A DNA stretch of 64,000 nucleotides from positions 1 to 64,000 of the forward strand of contig NZ_CP011789.1 in NCBI RefSeq assembly GCF_001636055.1, written 5' to 3'. This DNA is from Pseudomonas putida. GTDB taxonomy: Bacteria > Pseudomonadota > Gammaproteobacteria > Pseudomonadales > Pseudomonadaceae. Under the pieces are notes generated by a model, which was given only the letters and a program-made list of their open reading frames with translations, did no database searches and had not been told where the DNA came from. Shown here piece after piece: positions 50,357 through 58,821 of the stretch. Within the stretch, counting starts at the first letter, position 1; every line of letters starts with the position of its first letter. The position numbers and the translations under genes are program-made.

Positions 50357-51745
50357 TCAGTTATCCAGCGCCACCTGCCCGGCAGCACCGCGCTTGCGGT
50401 GCAGCAGGAGGCCCGCCGCCACCACGGCGATGCTCAGCAAGGCCGTCGCGATGATCTCGATCCGGTGATCTTCACGCAGCGCCATCACCACCAGCACAGC
50501 GACGATGAAGGCGATGGTCGCCCAGGTCAGCCCCGGGAACAGCCACATCTTGAACGAGATCTTCTCGCCGCGCGCTTCACGCTGGGCACGCATGCGCAGC
50601 TGGGAAACGGCGATCACCAGGTACACCAGCAGCGCAATGGCGCCGGAGCTGGCCAGCAGGAACTCGAACACCTGGGCCGGGGCGACGAAGTTGGCGAACA
50701 CGCAGAGGAAGGCCGCAGCGGTCGACAGCATGACCGCCCAGTGCGGGGTGCCCGCCTTGGTGGTGCGCTGGGCCACGGCTGGTGCGTCGCCACGCTTGCT
50801 GAGGGAGAACAGCATGCGCGAAGAGGTGTACAGCGCCGAGTTCAGGCAGCTGGTCACCGCGATCAGCACGACGATGTCGACGATCAGCTTGGCATTGGGC
50901 ACGCCGATCAGGCTCAGCACGGTCTGGTAGGAGCCTTTTTCCGCAAGGGTCGGATCGTTCCACGGCACCATGGCCACGACCAGGAAGATCGACACCAGGT
51001 AGAACAGGCAGATGCGCCAGATCACCGAGTTGGTCGCACGGCTGATCTGCTTGCCCGGATCCTTCGACTCGGCGGCCGCGATGGTGACGATTTCAGTGCC
51101 CATGAACGAGAACATGGTGGTCAGCATGGCTGCCAGCACTGCCCCCAGGCCATTGGGCATGAAGCCCTGGGTATCGAACAGGTGGCTGACACCGCTGACC
51201 TGGCTGCCCGGCACCATGCCGAACATGGCCGCGCAGCCGACGACGATGAAGGCGATGATCGCCAGCACTTTAAGCAGGGCGAACCAGAACTCGAATTCGC
51301 CGTAGTTCTTCACGCTGAACAGGTTGGTGATGGTCAGCGCCAGGGTGATGACCAGCGAGAACGCCCACAGGTCGACCGCCGGGAACCAGGCATGCAGGAT
51401 CGCTGCAGCGGCGTTGGCCTCAAGTGGGATCACCAGCACCCAGAACCACCAGTACAGCCAGCCGATGGTGAAGCCGGCCCAGCGCCCGATGGCGCGGTCG
51501 GCGTAGGTCGAGAACGAACCGGTGTCGGGCGAGGCGACGGCCATTTCGCCGAGCATGCGCATCACCAGCACCACGAGGGTACCGGCAGCGGCATAGGCGA
51601 GCAGGACCGCCGGGCCGGCTGCGGCGATGGCGTGGCCGGAGCCGACGAACAGACCGGCGCCGATGACGCCAGCAATGGACAGCATGGTGACATGCCGTTG
51701 TTTGAGCCCCTGAGCGAGGTCATTGGAATTGTGCTTACCGCTCAT
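50357..51745 (-). CDS. APC-family amino-acid permease, GABA-permease-like
   Basis: 462 aa, about twelve membrane helices, AAT branch of the APC superfamily. Substrate-site signature GVIGAGLFVGSGHAIAAAGP is intact, and EMAVASPDTGSFSTYA follows. Closest in character to GabP-type transporters of 4-aminobutyrate; exact substrate not provable. Upstream, a sigma54 promoter and several NtrC half-sites suggest induction under nitrogen limitation, which suits a scavenging permease. It is divergent from a complete amino-acid ABC importer. Confidence 0.88.
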   Translation of the reverse strand: MSGKHNSNDLAQGLKQRHVTMLSIAGVIGAGLFVGSGHAIAAAGPAVLLAYAAAGTLVVLVMRMLGEMAVASPDTGSFSTYADRAIGRWAGFTIGWLYWWFWVLVIPLEANAAAAILHAWFPAVDLWAFSLVITLALTITNLFSVKNYGEFEFWFALLKVLAIIAFIVVGCAAMFGMVPGSQVSGVSHLFDTQGFMPNGLGAVLAAMLTTMFSFMGTEIVTIAAAESKDPGKQISRATNSVIWRICLFYLVSIFLVVAMVPWNDPTLAEKGSYQTVLSLIGVPNAKLIVDIVVLIAVTSCLNSALYTSSRMLFSLSKRGDAPAVAQRTTKAGTPHWAVMLSTAAAFLCVFANFVAPAQVFEFLLASSGAIALLVYLVIAVSQLRMRAQREARGEKISFKMWLFPGLTWATIAFIVAVLVVMALREDHRIEIIATALLSIAVVAAGLLLHRKRGAAGQVALDN

Positions 51746-51841
51746 AAAACTACCTTTGTAAGGAGTGGACCACCCGATTGCTGATAACGAAGCGCGCCAG
51801 GGGTTGATTTAGACGCCTTGGCAATCGGCGCTTTCCAGCTG

Positions 51842-51856
51842 GCAATAAGTGCGCCA
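51842..51856 (-). promoter_or_regulatory. Candidate sigma54 promoter of the GABA-type permease gene
   Basis: Minus strand TGGCGCACTTATTGC has GG and GC exactly 10 bases apart with a TTGC -12 block. It is about 100 bases upstream of the ATG at 51745. Confidence 0.7.
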
Positions 51857-51991
51857 GCGCGGAAAATCATTCGTCTGAATAATGTCTCAGTCCCGAATGG
51901 CGGGGCCTTGCGGGCATTTGGCCAGGGTTTGACCGAATGCCCATCCAGGCCTGCGGGCCAAGTGTGCATTACTGAAATACCCACTTACAAA

Positions 51992-52049
51992 TGCACCAAA
52001 GGTAGTCCTTGGTAACACCTTTGCACCGATCAGAGGCATAAAAGGTGCA
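51992..52049. promoter_or_regulatory. NtrC half-site cluster
   Basis: TGCACC at 51992 (continuing TGCACCAAAGGTAGT), TGCACC at 52022 and GGTGCA at 52044. These lie 140-200 bases upstream of the sigma54 promoter of the leftward permease gene, a normal enhancer position. Confidence 0.6.
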
Positions 52050-52083
52050 ACCTTGGCGTGCAACCTTGAGTCGGTGGTGTGGC

Positions 52084-52108
52084 CTTCGCGGGCAAGCCCG
52101 CTCCTACG
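52084..52108. repeat. Single REP element
   Basis: CTTCGCGGGCAAGCCCGCTCC with a short TACGG end; internal hairpin GCGGGCAAGCCCGC. No inverted partner nearby. Confidence 0.75.
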
Positions 52109-52388
52109 GTTTCGGCGGGGGCGCACCACCGAACAAAAGCAAAACTCCTTCCCTCCCCCGCCCAAAACTGGCACCATCGCGCCTTTTTTCATCAAGGCTC
52201 CGGTGCCAAGCGCAACGCATTGCGGACATCCGCGCGACGTTGCACTGCAGCGATGCGACAAACTGTCCCGCCAACGACCCGAGCCCGCTGCGACCCGGTT
52301 GGCCGCCATTACGCCGCTATGCTAGCGTTGCGCTCGCCAGGAAGGCCGCCAACAGCTGGGAACGCACCCGAACACATGAGGACCGCAC

Positions 52389-53162
52389 ATGGCCCAGGCC
52401 ACGCCCGCGCTGGAAATCCGCAATCTGCACAAACGCTACGGCGATCAGGAAATTCTCAAGGGCATTTCGCTGACCGCGCGCGACGGTGACGTGATCTCGA
52501 TCCTCGGTTCGTCCGGTTCCGGCAAGTCCACCCTGCTGCGCTGCATCAACCTGCTCGAAAACCCGCACCAGGGTGAAATCCTCGTCGCCGGCGAAGCGCT
52601 CAAGCTCAAGCCCACCAAGACCGGCGACCTGATCGCCGCCGACAACCGCCAGATCAACCGTCTGCGCAGCGAAATCGGCTTCGTCTTCCAGAATTTCAAC
52701 CTGTGGCCGCACATGTCGATCCTCGACAACATCATCGAGGCGCCACGCCGCGTGCTCGGCCAGAGCAAGGCCGAGGCCATCGAAGCGGCCGAGGCGCTGC
52801 TCAACAAGGTCGGCATCTACGACAAGCGTCACAGCTATCCCGCCCAGCTTTCCGGTGGCCAGCAGCAGCGCGCCGCCATCGCCCGCACCCTGGCCATGAA
52901 GCCCAAGGTCATCCTGTTCGACGAGCCGACTTCGGCGCTCGATCCGGAAATGGTCCAGGAAGTGCTTAACGTTATCCGCGCACTGGCCGACGAAGGCCGT
53001 ACCATGCTGCTGGTAACGCACGAGATGAACTTTGCCCGCCAGGTGTCCAGTGAAGTGGTCTTCCTGCACCAGGGCCTCGTGGAAGAGCAAGGATCGCCGC
53101 AACAGGTCTTCGAAAACCCGACCTCGGCGCGTTGCAAGCAATTCATGTCCAGCCACCGCTAA
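52389..53162 (+). CDS. Basic/polar amino-acid ABC transporter, ATP-binding protein
   Basis: 257 aa, HisP/ArtP/AotP class. Walker [11 protein letters not shown]-loop [11 protein letters not shown], signature [16 protein letters not shown], Walker [14 protein letters not shown], switch His VTHEMNF. The insertion after the first strands ([20 protein letters not shown]) is typical of histidine/arginine-type ATPases. First gene of a four-gene operon: ATPase, binding protein, two permeases. Confidence 0.94.
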   Translation: MAQATPALEIRNLHKRYGDQEILKGISLTARDGDVISILGSSGSGKSTLLRCINLLENPHQGEILVAGEALKLKPTKTGDLIAADNRQINRLRSEIGFVFQNFNLWPHMSILDNIIEAPRRVLGQSKAEAIEAAEALLNKVGIYDKRHSYPAQLSGGQQQRAAIARTLAMKPKVILFDEPTSALDPEMVQEVLNVIRALADEGRTMLLVTHEMNFARQVSSEVVFLHQGLVEEQGSPQQVFENPTSARCKQFMSSHR

Positions 53163-53174
53163 ACGGAGCAACAC

Positions 53175-53927
53175 ATGCAGACCTACAAGAAATTCCTCCT
53201 GGCCGCTGCCGCCACGCTGGTGATGTCGGCCAACGCCCTGGCCGCGGAAAAACTGCGCATGGGTATCGAGGCGGCCTACCCGCCGTTCAACAACAAGGAT
53301 GCCAGCGGTAACGTGGTCGGCTTCGACAAGGACATCGGCGACGCCCTGTGCGCCAAGATGAAAGTCGAGTGCTCGGTCGTGACCTCCGACTGGGACGGCA
53401 TCATCCCCGCCCTGAACGCCAAGAAGTTCGACTTCCTGGTGTCGTCGCTGTCGATCACCGATGAGCGCAAGCAGGCCGTGGACTTCACCGACCCCTACTA
53501 CTCCAACAAGCTGCAGTTCATCGCGCCGAAGAACGCTGACTTCAAGACCGACAAGGCTTCGCTCAAGGGCAAGACCATCGGCACGCAGCGCGCCACCCTG
53601 GCCGGCACCTGGCTGGAAGACCACTACGGCAGCGATGTCGACGTGAAGCTCTACGACACCCAGGAAAACGCCTACCTGGACCTGATCGCCGGCCGCATCG
53701 ACGGCATCCTGGCCGACAAGTACGTGCAGTACGAGTGGCTCAAGAGCAAGGACGGCCAGAACTACGAGTTCAAGGGCGACCCGGTGGAAGAGAGCGACAA
53801 GATCGGTATCGCTGTGCGTAAAGGCGACCCTCTGCGTGAGAAGCTGAACGCTGCTCTGAAGGAAATCATCGCCGACGGCACGTACAAGAAGATCAACGAC
53901 AAGTACTTCCCGTTCAGCATCTACTGA
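53175..53927 (+). CDS. Basic/polar amino-acid ABC transporter, periplasmic binding protein
   Basis: 250 aa with signal peptide MQTYKKFLLAAAATLVMSANALA. Family 3 binding protein of the Lys/Arg/Orn-His (LAO/HisJ/AotJ) type: LRMGIEAAYPPFNNKDASG, the DWDGIIPALNAKKFD region, SLSITDERKQAVDFTDPYY, TIGTQRATLAGTW. The substrate is probably a basic amino acid but this cannot be settled by eye. Starts 12 bases after the ATPase gene. Confidence 0.94.
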   Translation: MQTYKKFLLAAAATLVMSANALAAEKLRMGIEAAYPPFNNKDASGNVVGFDKDIGDALCAKMKVECSVVTSDWDGIIPALNAKKFDFLVSSLSITDERKQAVDFTDPYYSNKLQFIAPKNADFKTDKASLKGKTIGTQRATLAGTWLEDHYGSDVDVKLYDTQENAYLDLIAGRIDGILADKYVQYEWLKSKDGQNYEFKGDPVEESDKIGIAVRKGDPLREKLNAALKEIIADGTYKKINDKYFPFSIY

Positions 53928-53984
53928 TACGCCCCGACTGGCACCGCCGCTGCGCGGTGCCGGTCCCTTGAACGCACCCTGCCC

Positions 53985-54680
53985 ATGAATATAGACCTGC
54001 ACGGATTCGGTCCGGCCATGTTGGCTGGCACCCTGATGACCGTAAAACTGGCGCTCTGTGCCTTGCTGCTGGGGCTGGTCCTTGGACTGCTCGGCGCACT
54101 GGCCAAGACCTCGCCCATCAAGCCACTGCAATGGCTTGGCGGCACTTACTCGACCCTGGTTCGCGGCGTGCCCGAACTGCTGTGGGTCCTGCTGATCTAT
54201 TTCGGCACCGTCGGGCTGATGAGCAGCCTCGGCGATGCCCTGAACATGCCCGGCCTCGAGCTCAGCGCCTTCGCCGCGGGCGTGATCGCCCTGGGCCTGT
54301 GCTTCGGTGCCTACGCCACGGAAGTGTTCCGCGGCGCGATCCTGGCGATCCCCAAGGGCCACCGTGAAGCGGGCCTGGCACTGGGGCTGTCGAAGGGGCG
54401 CATCCTCTCGCGGATCATCCTGCCGCAGATGTGGCGCGTGGCCCTGCCGGGCCTGGGCAACCTGTTCATGATCCTGATGAAGGACACGGCCCTGGTGTCG
54501 GTGATCGGCCTCGAAGAAATCATGCGCCACGCGCAGATCGGCGTGACCGTGACCAAGGAACCGTTCACCTTCTACGCCGTCGCCGCGTGCATCTACCTGT
54601 GCCTGACCATCGTCGCCATGACCGGCATGCACTTCCTTGAAAAACGCGCCGCTCGCGGCTTCATGAGGGCCGCGCAATGA
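53985..54680 (+). CDS. Amino-acid ABC transporter permease (HisQ/ArtQ type)
   Basis: 231 aa, about five membrane helices, with TYSTLVRGVPELLWVLLIYF and the EAA loop REAGLALGLSKGRILSRIIL near residue 127. It pairs with the next gene to form the heterodimeric membrane channel. Overlaps that gene by 4 bases (ATGA). Confidence 0.93.
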   Translation: MNIDLHGFGPAMLAGTLMTVKLALCALLLGLVLGLLGALAKTSPIKPLQWLGGTYSTLVRGVPELLWVLLIYFGTVGLMSSLGDALNMPGLELSAFAAGVIALGLCFGAYATEVFRGAILAIPKGHREAGLALGLSKGRILSRIILPQMWRVALPGLGNLFMILMKDTALVSVIGLEEIMRHAQIGVTVTKEPFTFYAVAACIYLCLTIVAMTGMHFLEKRAARGFMRAAQ

Positions 54681-55366
54681 ACTGGGAAGTCATCATCAAG
54701 TGGCTGCCACGCCTGGCCCAGGGCGCGACCCTGACCCTGGAGCTGGTGGCCATCGCGGTGATCGCCGGGCTGATCCTGGCCATCCCGCTGGGCATCGCCC
54801 GCTCCTCGCGCCACTGGTACGTACGCGCCCTGCCCTACGGCTACATCTTCTTCTTCCGCGGCACGCCGCTGCTGGTGCAATTGTTCCTGGTGTACTACGG
54901 CCTGGCGCAGTTCGACCTGGTGCGCGGCAGCTCGCTGTGGCCGTACCTGCGCGATCCGTTCTGGTGCACCGTACTGACCATGACCCTGCACACCGCCGCC
55001 TACATCGCCGAGATCCTGCGCGGTGCGCTGCAGGCGATACCCAAGGGCGAGATCGAGGCGGCGCGCGCGCTGGGCATGTCGCGGGGCAAGGCGCTGTTCT
55101 ACATCATGCTGCCGCGCGCCGCGCGCATCGGCCTGCCGGCCTACAGCAACGAAGTGATCCTGATGCTCAAGGCCAGCGCCCTGGCCAGCACCGTGACCCT
55201 GCTGGAACTGACCGGCATGGCCCGCACGATCATCGCCCGCACCTACCTGCCGGTGGAGATCTTCTTTGCCGCGGGCGTGTTCTACTTGTTGATTTCGTTC
55301 GTCCTGGTGCAGGGCTTCAAGCTGCTCGAGCGCTGGTTGCGCGTCGACGCCTGCCAGGGGCGGTGA
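54677..55366 (+). CDS. Amino-acid ABC transporter permease (HisM/ArtM type)
   Basis: 229 aa, five membrane helices, with FFFRGTPLLVQLFLVYYGL and the EAA loop IEAARALGMSRGKALFYIML. Second permease of the importer and last gene of its operon; a REP pair follows at 55387-55463. Confidence 0.93.
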   Translation: MNWEVIIKWLPRLAQGATLTLELVAIAVIAGLILAIPLGIARSSRHWYVRALPYGYIFFFRGTPLLVQLFLVYYGLAQFDLVRGSSLWPYLRDPFWCTVLTMTLHTAAYIAEILRGALQAIPKGEIEAARALGMSRGKALFYIMLPRAARIGLPAYSNEVILMLKASALASTVTLLELTGMARTIIARTYLPVEIFFAAGVFYLLISFVLVQGFKLLERWLRVDACQGR

Positions 55367-55386
55367 GCTGAAACCGAGCTGACCTT

Positions 55387-55463
55387 TTCGCGGGCAAGTC
55401 CGCTACCACAGCTGCCCTGCATGATTGGAGGGTTGTTGTAGGAGCGGGCTTGCCCGCGAAGGC
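55387..55463. repeat. REP inverted pair
   Basis: TTCGCGGGCAAGTCCGCTAC (slightly diverged) and the inverted GTAGGAGCGGGCTTGCCCGC flank about 30 bases. It fills the gap between the ABC operon and the methyltransferase gene. Confidence 0.82.
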
Positions 55464-55483
55464 CTCACCACCGACCACCCTCC

Positions 55484-56701
55484 ATGCCCCCGACCCCATT
55501 CCTCCACCCCGACCAACTGAGCGCCCGCTTCCAGGCCCTGGACCAGTTCCTGCTCCAGCACGAATCCCTGTGGAAACCCCGGCCCTTTACCGCCCTGCAC
55601 CTGGAATGGGAATCCCGCTATCCCGAGCTCGCCCACTGGTTGCGCAACCGCACCCTGGAACAGGCCGAAGCCGCCGAGCATCACCTCGAACACTTGCCGG
55701 CCCCCGCGCCCTTCCCGCAGCTCGCGCAGCAGGCCCTGCAACTGTCGAATGTTGGCGAACTGCCCCTTGCACCAATGCCACCGGGCGGCCACCGCCTGAA
55801 CGTCCACGTCCCCGGCCGCAAGTGGCAGCAGATCGAAGCCTTTGGCAGCCACCTGAGCTTCAGCCAGCCCACCCACCACTGGCTGGACTGGTGCTCTGGC
55901 AAGGGGCACCTGGGCCGTCGCCTGCTGCAACCCGGCCAGCAGCTCACCTGCCTGGAATACGACGCCGCACTGGTCAGCGCCGGCCAAACCCTCAGCGACC
56001 ATCACCACCTGCGCGCCAGCCACGTGCAGCAGGACGTGATGGCCAGCGACAGCGCCCATCACCTGGACGGCAACAAGAGCGTGGTCGCCCTGCACGCCTG
56101 CGGCGACCTGCACGTACGCCTGCTGCAACTGGCCAGCGCCCGAGGCTGCCGGCAGATCGCCGTCGCCCCATGCTGTTACAACCGCATCCAGGCCGAGCAC
56201 TACCAGGCCCTGTCGGGCCCCGCGCAAGCCTCGCAGTTGCACCTGAGCATCACCGACCTGGGCCTGCCGCTGAGCGAAGCCGTCACCTCCAGCGCCCGCA
56301 CCCGTCGCCAGCGCGACACCTCGATGGCCCGCCGCCTGGGCTTCGACCTGCTGCAACGCCAGCAACGACAGACCGACGAGTACCTGCCCACGCCCTCGTT
56401 GCCCACCGCCTGGCTGGAAAAATCCTTCGAAGATTACTGCCGCGACCTCGCCGCATTGCGCGAAGTACCCCTGAGCGGCAACCCCGACTGGGCCGCCCTG
56501 GAGGCCGCTGGCTGGCAACGACTGGCGCAAGTGCGCAACCTCGAACTGCTGCGCAACCTGTTCCGTCGCCCGCTGGAGCTGTGGTTGGTACTCGATCGTG
56601 CGCTGTTTCTTCAGGAAAACGGCTACAACGTGCGCCTGGGCGTGTTCTGCGACTACCCACTGACACCCCGAAACCTGCTGCTGCTGGGCGAGCGAAACTA
56701 G
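55484..56701 (+). CDS. SAM-dependent methyltransferase, GSTCD/METTL25-like
   Basis: 405 aa. The SAM-binding motif I reads HHWLDWCSGKGHLGRRLL (near residue 131), then LTCLEYDAALVSAG (motif II acid), ALHACGDLHVRLLQLA and APCCYNRI. This combination (CSGKGHLG, HACGDL, PCCYN) is typical of a methyltransferase family whose eukaryotic members include GSTCD and METTL25. Target unknown; cytoplasmic. Start at ATG 55484 (MPPTPFLHPDQLSARF) gives the usual length. Not in an operon. Confidence 0.85.
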   Translation: MPPTPFLHPDQLSARFQALDQFLLQHESLWKPRPFTALHLEWESRYPELAHWLRNRTLEQAEAAEHHLEHLPAPAPFPQLAQQALQLSNVGELPLAPMPPGGHRLNVHVPGRKWQQIEAFGSHLSFSQPTHHWLDWCSGKGHLGRRLLQPGQQLTCLEYDAALVSAGQTLSDHHHLRASHVQQDVMASDSAHHLDGNKSVVALHACGDLHVRLLQLASARGCRQIAVAPCCYNRIQAEHYQALSGPAQASQLHLSITDLGLPLSEAVTSSARTRRQRDTSMARRLGFDLLQRQQRQTDEYLPTPSLPTAWLEKSFEDYCRDLAALREVPLSGNPDWAALEAAGWQRLAQVRNLELLRNLFRRPLELWLVLDRALFLQENGYNVRLGVFCDYPLTPRNLLLLGERN

Positions 56702-56971
56702 CCGGACAACCTGTGGATAAGTCTGTGAACAAGCTTGTGATGAAATTCACGGTTTATTGGATCCACTGGCTATTTCACGCGCTTCGCTTATTCCCTTCAG
56801 TAAGCGAACGCCAACAAAAACAGGCCTTTGCGCAAAGACCAACGGCGCAACGCTTCGGCATGCCTTTCGCGCAGCGCCTGCATGCCGGTTGTGCATAAGC
56901 CAAATCCCGGATCCGACGCAAGCCCCTTGCAGCAACTGTCTTGTTCAGAATCTAAAGGCCAGCCCATTCCC

Positions 56972-57057
56972 TGTGGGAGCGGGCTTGTCCCGCGAACACG
57001 GGCGTAGCCCGTGCCAGGCAGCGCGGTGTCTTTTTCGCGGACAAACCCGCTCCCACA
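56972..57057. repeat. Composite REP unit
   Basis: TGTGGGAGCGGGCTTGTCCC, then CGAACACGGGCGTAGCCCGT, then inverted REP ending CCCGCTCCCACA. The central part copies that at 48944-49014 with only a few changes. Confidence 0.88.
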
Positions 57058-57109
57058 CCAGGTTCAAGTTCCCACTGCGGCAAAGCGTCGCAAAAGTCAT
57101 TACAGCAAA

Positions 57110-57136
57110 ATAAATTATTGTATTACGATAATTTAT
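57110..57136. promoter_or_regulatory. A/T-rich palindrome, candidate operator
   Basis: ATAAATTATTG-TATTA-CGATAATTTAT: 11-base arms with one mismatch, 42 bases before the DUF2975 ATG, in otherwise GC-rich DNA. A likely binding site for the small Cro/CI-type protein encoded two genes on. Confidence 0.55.
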
Positions 57137-57178
57137 CAAGAATAATCCGCCCCGTTCATCACTGTACGGAGGCACCCC

Positions 57179-57757
57179 ATGAACAGTAGATCCGTCGCCT
57201 ATGCGCGCTCCCGATTGCGCACCATTGGCGCCCTGGCCGCCCTTCTGGCCTGGACCACCGCTGCCGTCGAGTTCGGCGGCACGCCGCTGCTCTGGCTGCT
57301 CGACTACCCCACCATGGTTTCCGCCTACCTGCAGGCCTACGGCGACCAGATGCCGCTGCTCCTGGCCGAAGGCTACCAACCGTCCCACCTGGCGATCGGC
57401 CTGGTGTTCTTCCTCGACCTGATTCCCACCGCCATCTCGGCATTCGCCCTGCTGCTGACCGGCATCTTCTTCATGCGCCTGTCCAAGGGCCAGACCTGGA
57501 CCCTGCCCAACATCCGCCTGCTCTGGTGGGTCGGCCTGCTGTGCATCGGCTCGCCGCTGCTCTGGTCGCTGATCGGCACCTTCGAGGGCCTGGCACTGGC
57601 CATCGACCTGCCTGCTGGCGAAAGGAGCTTCAGCGTGTCGATCGGTGTATCATCCGAGGCTGTCTACGAGATCATGAAAGGCATTCTGCTCTGCGCCTTC
57701 TCGCTGCTCATGCGTGACGCCAAGACCATCAGCGATGAACACAACTGTTATGTCTAG
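57179..57757 (+). CDS. DUF2975 membrane protein
   Basis: 192 aa with about four membrane helices (LAALLAWTTAAVEF, LAIGLVFFLDLIPTAISAF, LLWWVGLLCIGSPLLWSL, MKGILLCAFSLLM). DUF2975 proteins typically have a periplasmic or loop segment between helices 1 and 2 and are encoded with a YozG-like XRE regulator, as here (9-base gap). The usual C-terminal phrase (LVMRDAKTIADE-like) appears as LLMRDAKTISDEH. Function unknown; possibly a membrane sensor or anti-regulator for its partner. Confidence 0.85.
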   Translation: MNSRSVAYARSRLRTIGALAALLAWTTAAVEFGGTPLLWLLDYPTMVSAYLQAYGDQMPLLLAEGYQPSHLAIGLVFFLDLIPTAISAFALLLTGIFFMRLSKGQTWTLPNIRLLWWVGLLCIGSPLLWSLIGTFEGLALAIDLPAGERSFSVSIGVSSEAVYEIMKGILLCAFSLLMRDAKTISDEHNCYV

Positions 57758-57766
57758 CCACCCCTT

Positions 57767-57973
57767 ATGCCGATAATCATCCGCCTCGACGTCGTCATGG
57801 CCCGGAACAAGATCCGTTCCAAGGACCTGGCGGAAATCATCGGCATAACGGAAGCGAACCTGTCGCTGCTGAAGAACGGCAAGATCAAGGGCTTCAAGAT
57901 CGAAACCCTCGAGAAGCTGTGTCGCGCGCTGAACTGCCAACCCGGCGACCTGCTGGAGTTCAGCGAGGAATGA
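57767..57973 (+). CDS. YozG-like Cro/CI-type transcriptional regulator
   Basis: 68 aa, almost entirely one helix-turn-helix domain: SKDLAEIIGITEANLSLLKN as the DNA-binding helices, then the family ending ALNCQPGDLLEF. The start MPIIIRLDVVMARNKI is normal for this family. Partner of the DUF2975 membrane protein; likely autoregulates through the palindrome at 57110-57136. Confidence 0.92.
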   Translation: MPIIIRLDVVMARNKIRSKDLAEIIGITEANLSLLKNGKIKGFKIETLEKLCRALNCQPGDLLEFSEE

Positions 57974-57991
57974 TCAAGGACTGCAACACCC

Positions 57992-58372
57992 ATGTATTTG
58001 CCCCACAAAGGTTTACTCGCCGTACTGCTGGCCACCTGGCTGATCAGCGGCTGCGGCCCGAGTTACACGTATAGGTATTCGCCACCGCCCAGCGCGCATG
58101 GCATGAACTGCATCAACAGCTGCTCGAGCGAGCGCAGGCATTGCCAGCAACTGGAGCGTCTGGAACAAAACAGCCAGCGCGCCCTGTACCAAGCCGAAAT
58201 GCGTGCCTACCAGTACTGCAAGACCGGCAAGAGCAAGAAGGAAGCGCGTCACAACTGCTACCAGCCGAGCTACCCATTCGGCAGCTCATCCGGCTACAGT
58301 TGCGGCCGCGATTACGACAGCTGCTACATGGCCTGCGGTGGCACCATCCAGCGCATTCGCAACCCAGATTGA
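57992..58372 (+). CDS. Cys-rich lipoprotein of unknown function
   Basis: 126 aa. Signal peptide with lipobox ISGC (LLAVLLATWLISGC). The mature chain has eight more cysteines in C-x3-C and C-x(n)-C pairs (MNCINSCSSERRHCQQ, QYCKTGKSKKEARHNC, YSCGRDYDSCYMACG), suggesting several disulfides. No domain recognised. Starts 18 bases after the XRE gene and may belong to its operon, with another small lipoprotein gene directly after. Confidence 0.75.
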   Translation: MYLPHKGLLAVLLATWLISGCGPSYTYRYSPPPSAHGMNCINSCSSERRHCQQLERLEQNSQRALYQAEMRAYQYCKTGKSKKEARHNCYQPSYPFGSSSGYSCGRDYDSCYMACGGTIQRIRNPD

Positions 58373-58375
58373 TAG

Positions 58376-58648
58376 ATGAACGGATTTCGACACGTGAAAT
58401 ACACCACGCCTTTCACCCTTCTGGCCCTTGGCCTGGCCCTGAGCGGCTGCTCCAGCAGTAGCAGCAGCTACACCCCCAAGACCTCGAACCTGGACTGGGA
58501 AACCCCCGGCATGCAGCTCGGCGGCGACCGCGGCCTGCCCCTGCGAGTGGACGACCGCTGCCGCAAGCGCGGTTGCGACAACCACAAGCTGTTTTTCAAC
58601 CCCGCAGAGCCTGAACCGAGCGTCAACACCATCCACCGCGGCTGGTAG
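58376..58648 (+). CDS. Small lipoprotein of unknown function
   Basis: Up to 90 aa from ATG 58376; a GTG at 58394 would give the more usual start [19 protein letters not shown] with lipobox LSGC. A Ser-rich linker follows, then about 60 residues with two Cys (DDRCRKRGCDNHKLFF). No family recognised. Three bases after the preceding lipoprotein gene, so probably co-transcribed. Confidence 0.68.
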   Translation: MNGFRHVKYTTPFTLLALGLALSGCSSSSSSYTPKTSNLDWETPGMQLGGDRGLPLRVDDRCRKRGCDNHKLFFNPAEPEPSVNTIHRGW

Positions 58649-58745
58649 GATTTTCTCCTTTGAGGGCGGCGACTTAGGCGATTTCGCGTTGAATGCAAGG
58701 AAGTGGTTTACAGCAGCCAACCGATCGCTATAATGACGCCCCTGT

Positions 58746-58821
<76 letters not shown>

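Larger units (their letters stand above)
51746..52388. other. Intergenic region between permease and ABC operon
   Basis: No gene seen in 640 bases. It contains the leftward sigma54 promoter (51842-51856), NtrC half-sites (51992-52049) and a single REP (52084-52108). The remaining bases before 52389 should hold the ABC operon promoter, which I cannot pin down. Confidence 0.65.
56702..57178. other. Intergenic region with DnaA-box-like sites, REP unit and a palindrome
   Basis: No gene. Contains TGTGGATAA (56712-56720), TGTGAACAA (56724-56732) and TGTGCATAA (56890-56898), the first and third being perfect TTATNCACA DnaA boxes on the minus strand; a composite REP unit (56972-57057); and an A/T-rich palindrome (57110-57136) before the DUF2975 gene. 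Confidence 0.65.

Noticed and set aside
52317..54677. 786-codon minus-strand open frame over the ABC importer
   Set aside because: Opposite strand of three recognisable ABC genes; the translation is repetitive and without motifs.
57992..58372. Metallothionein-like or toxin identity for the Cys-rich lipoprotein
   Set aside because: Cys spacing does not match any such family I know, so no function was assigned.
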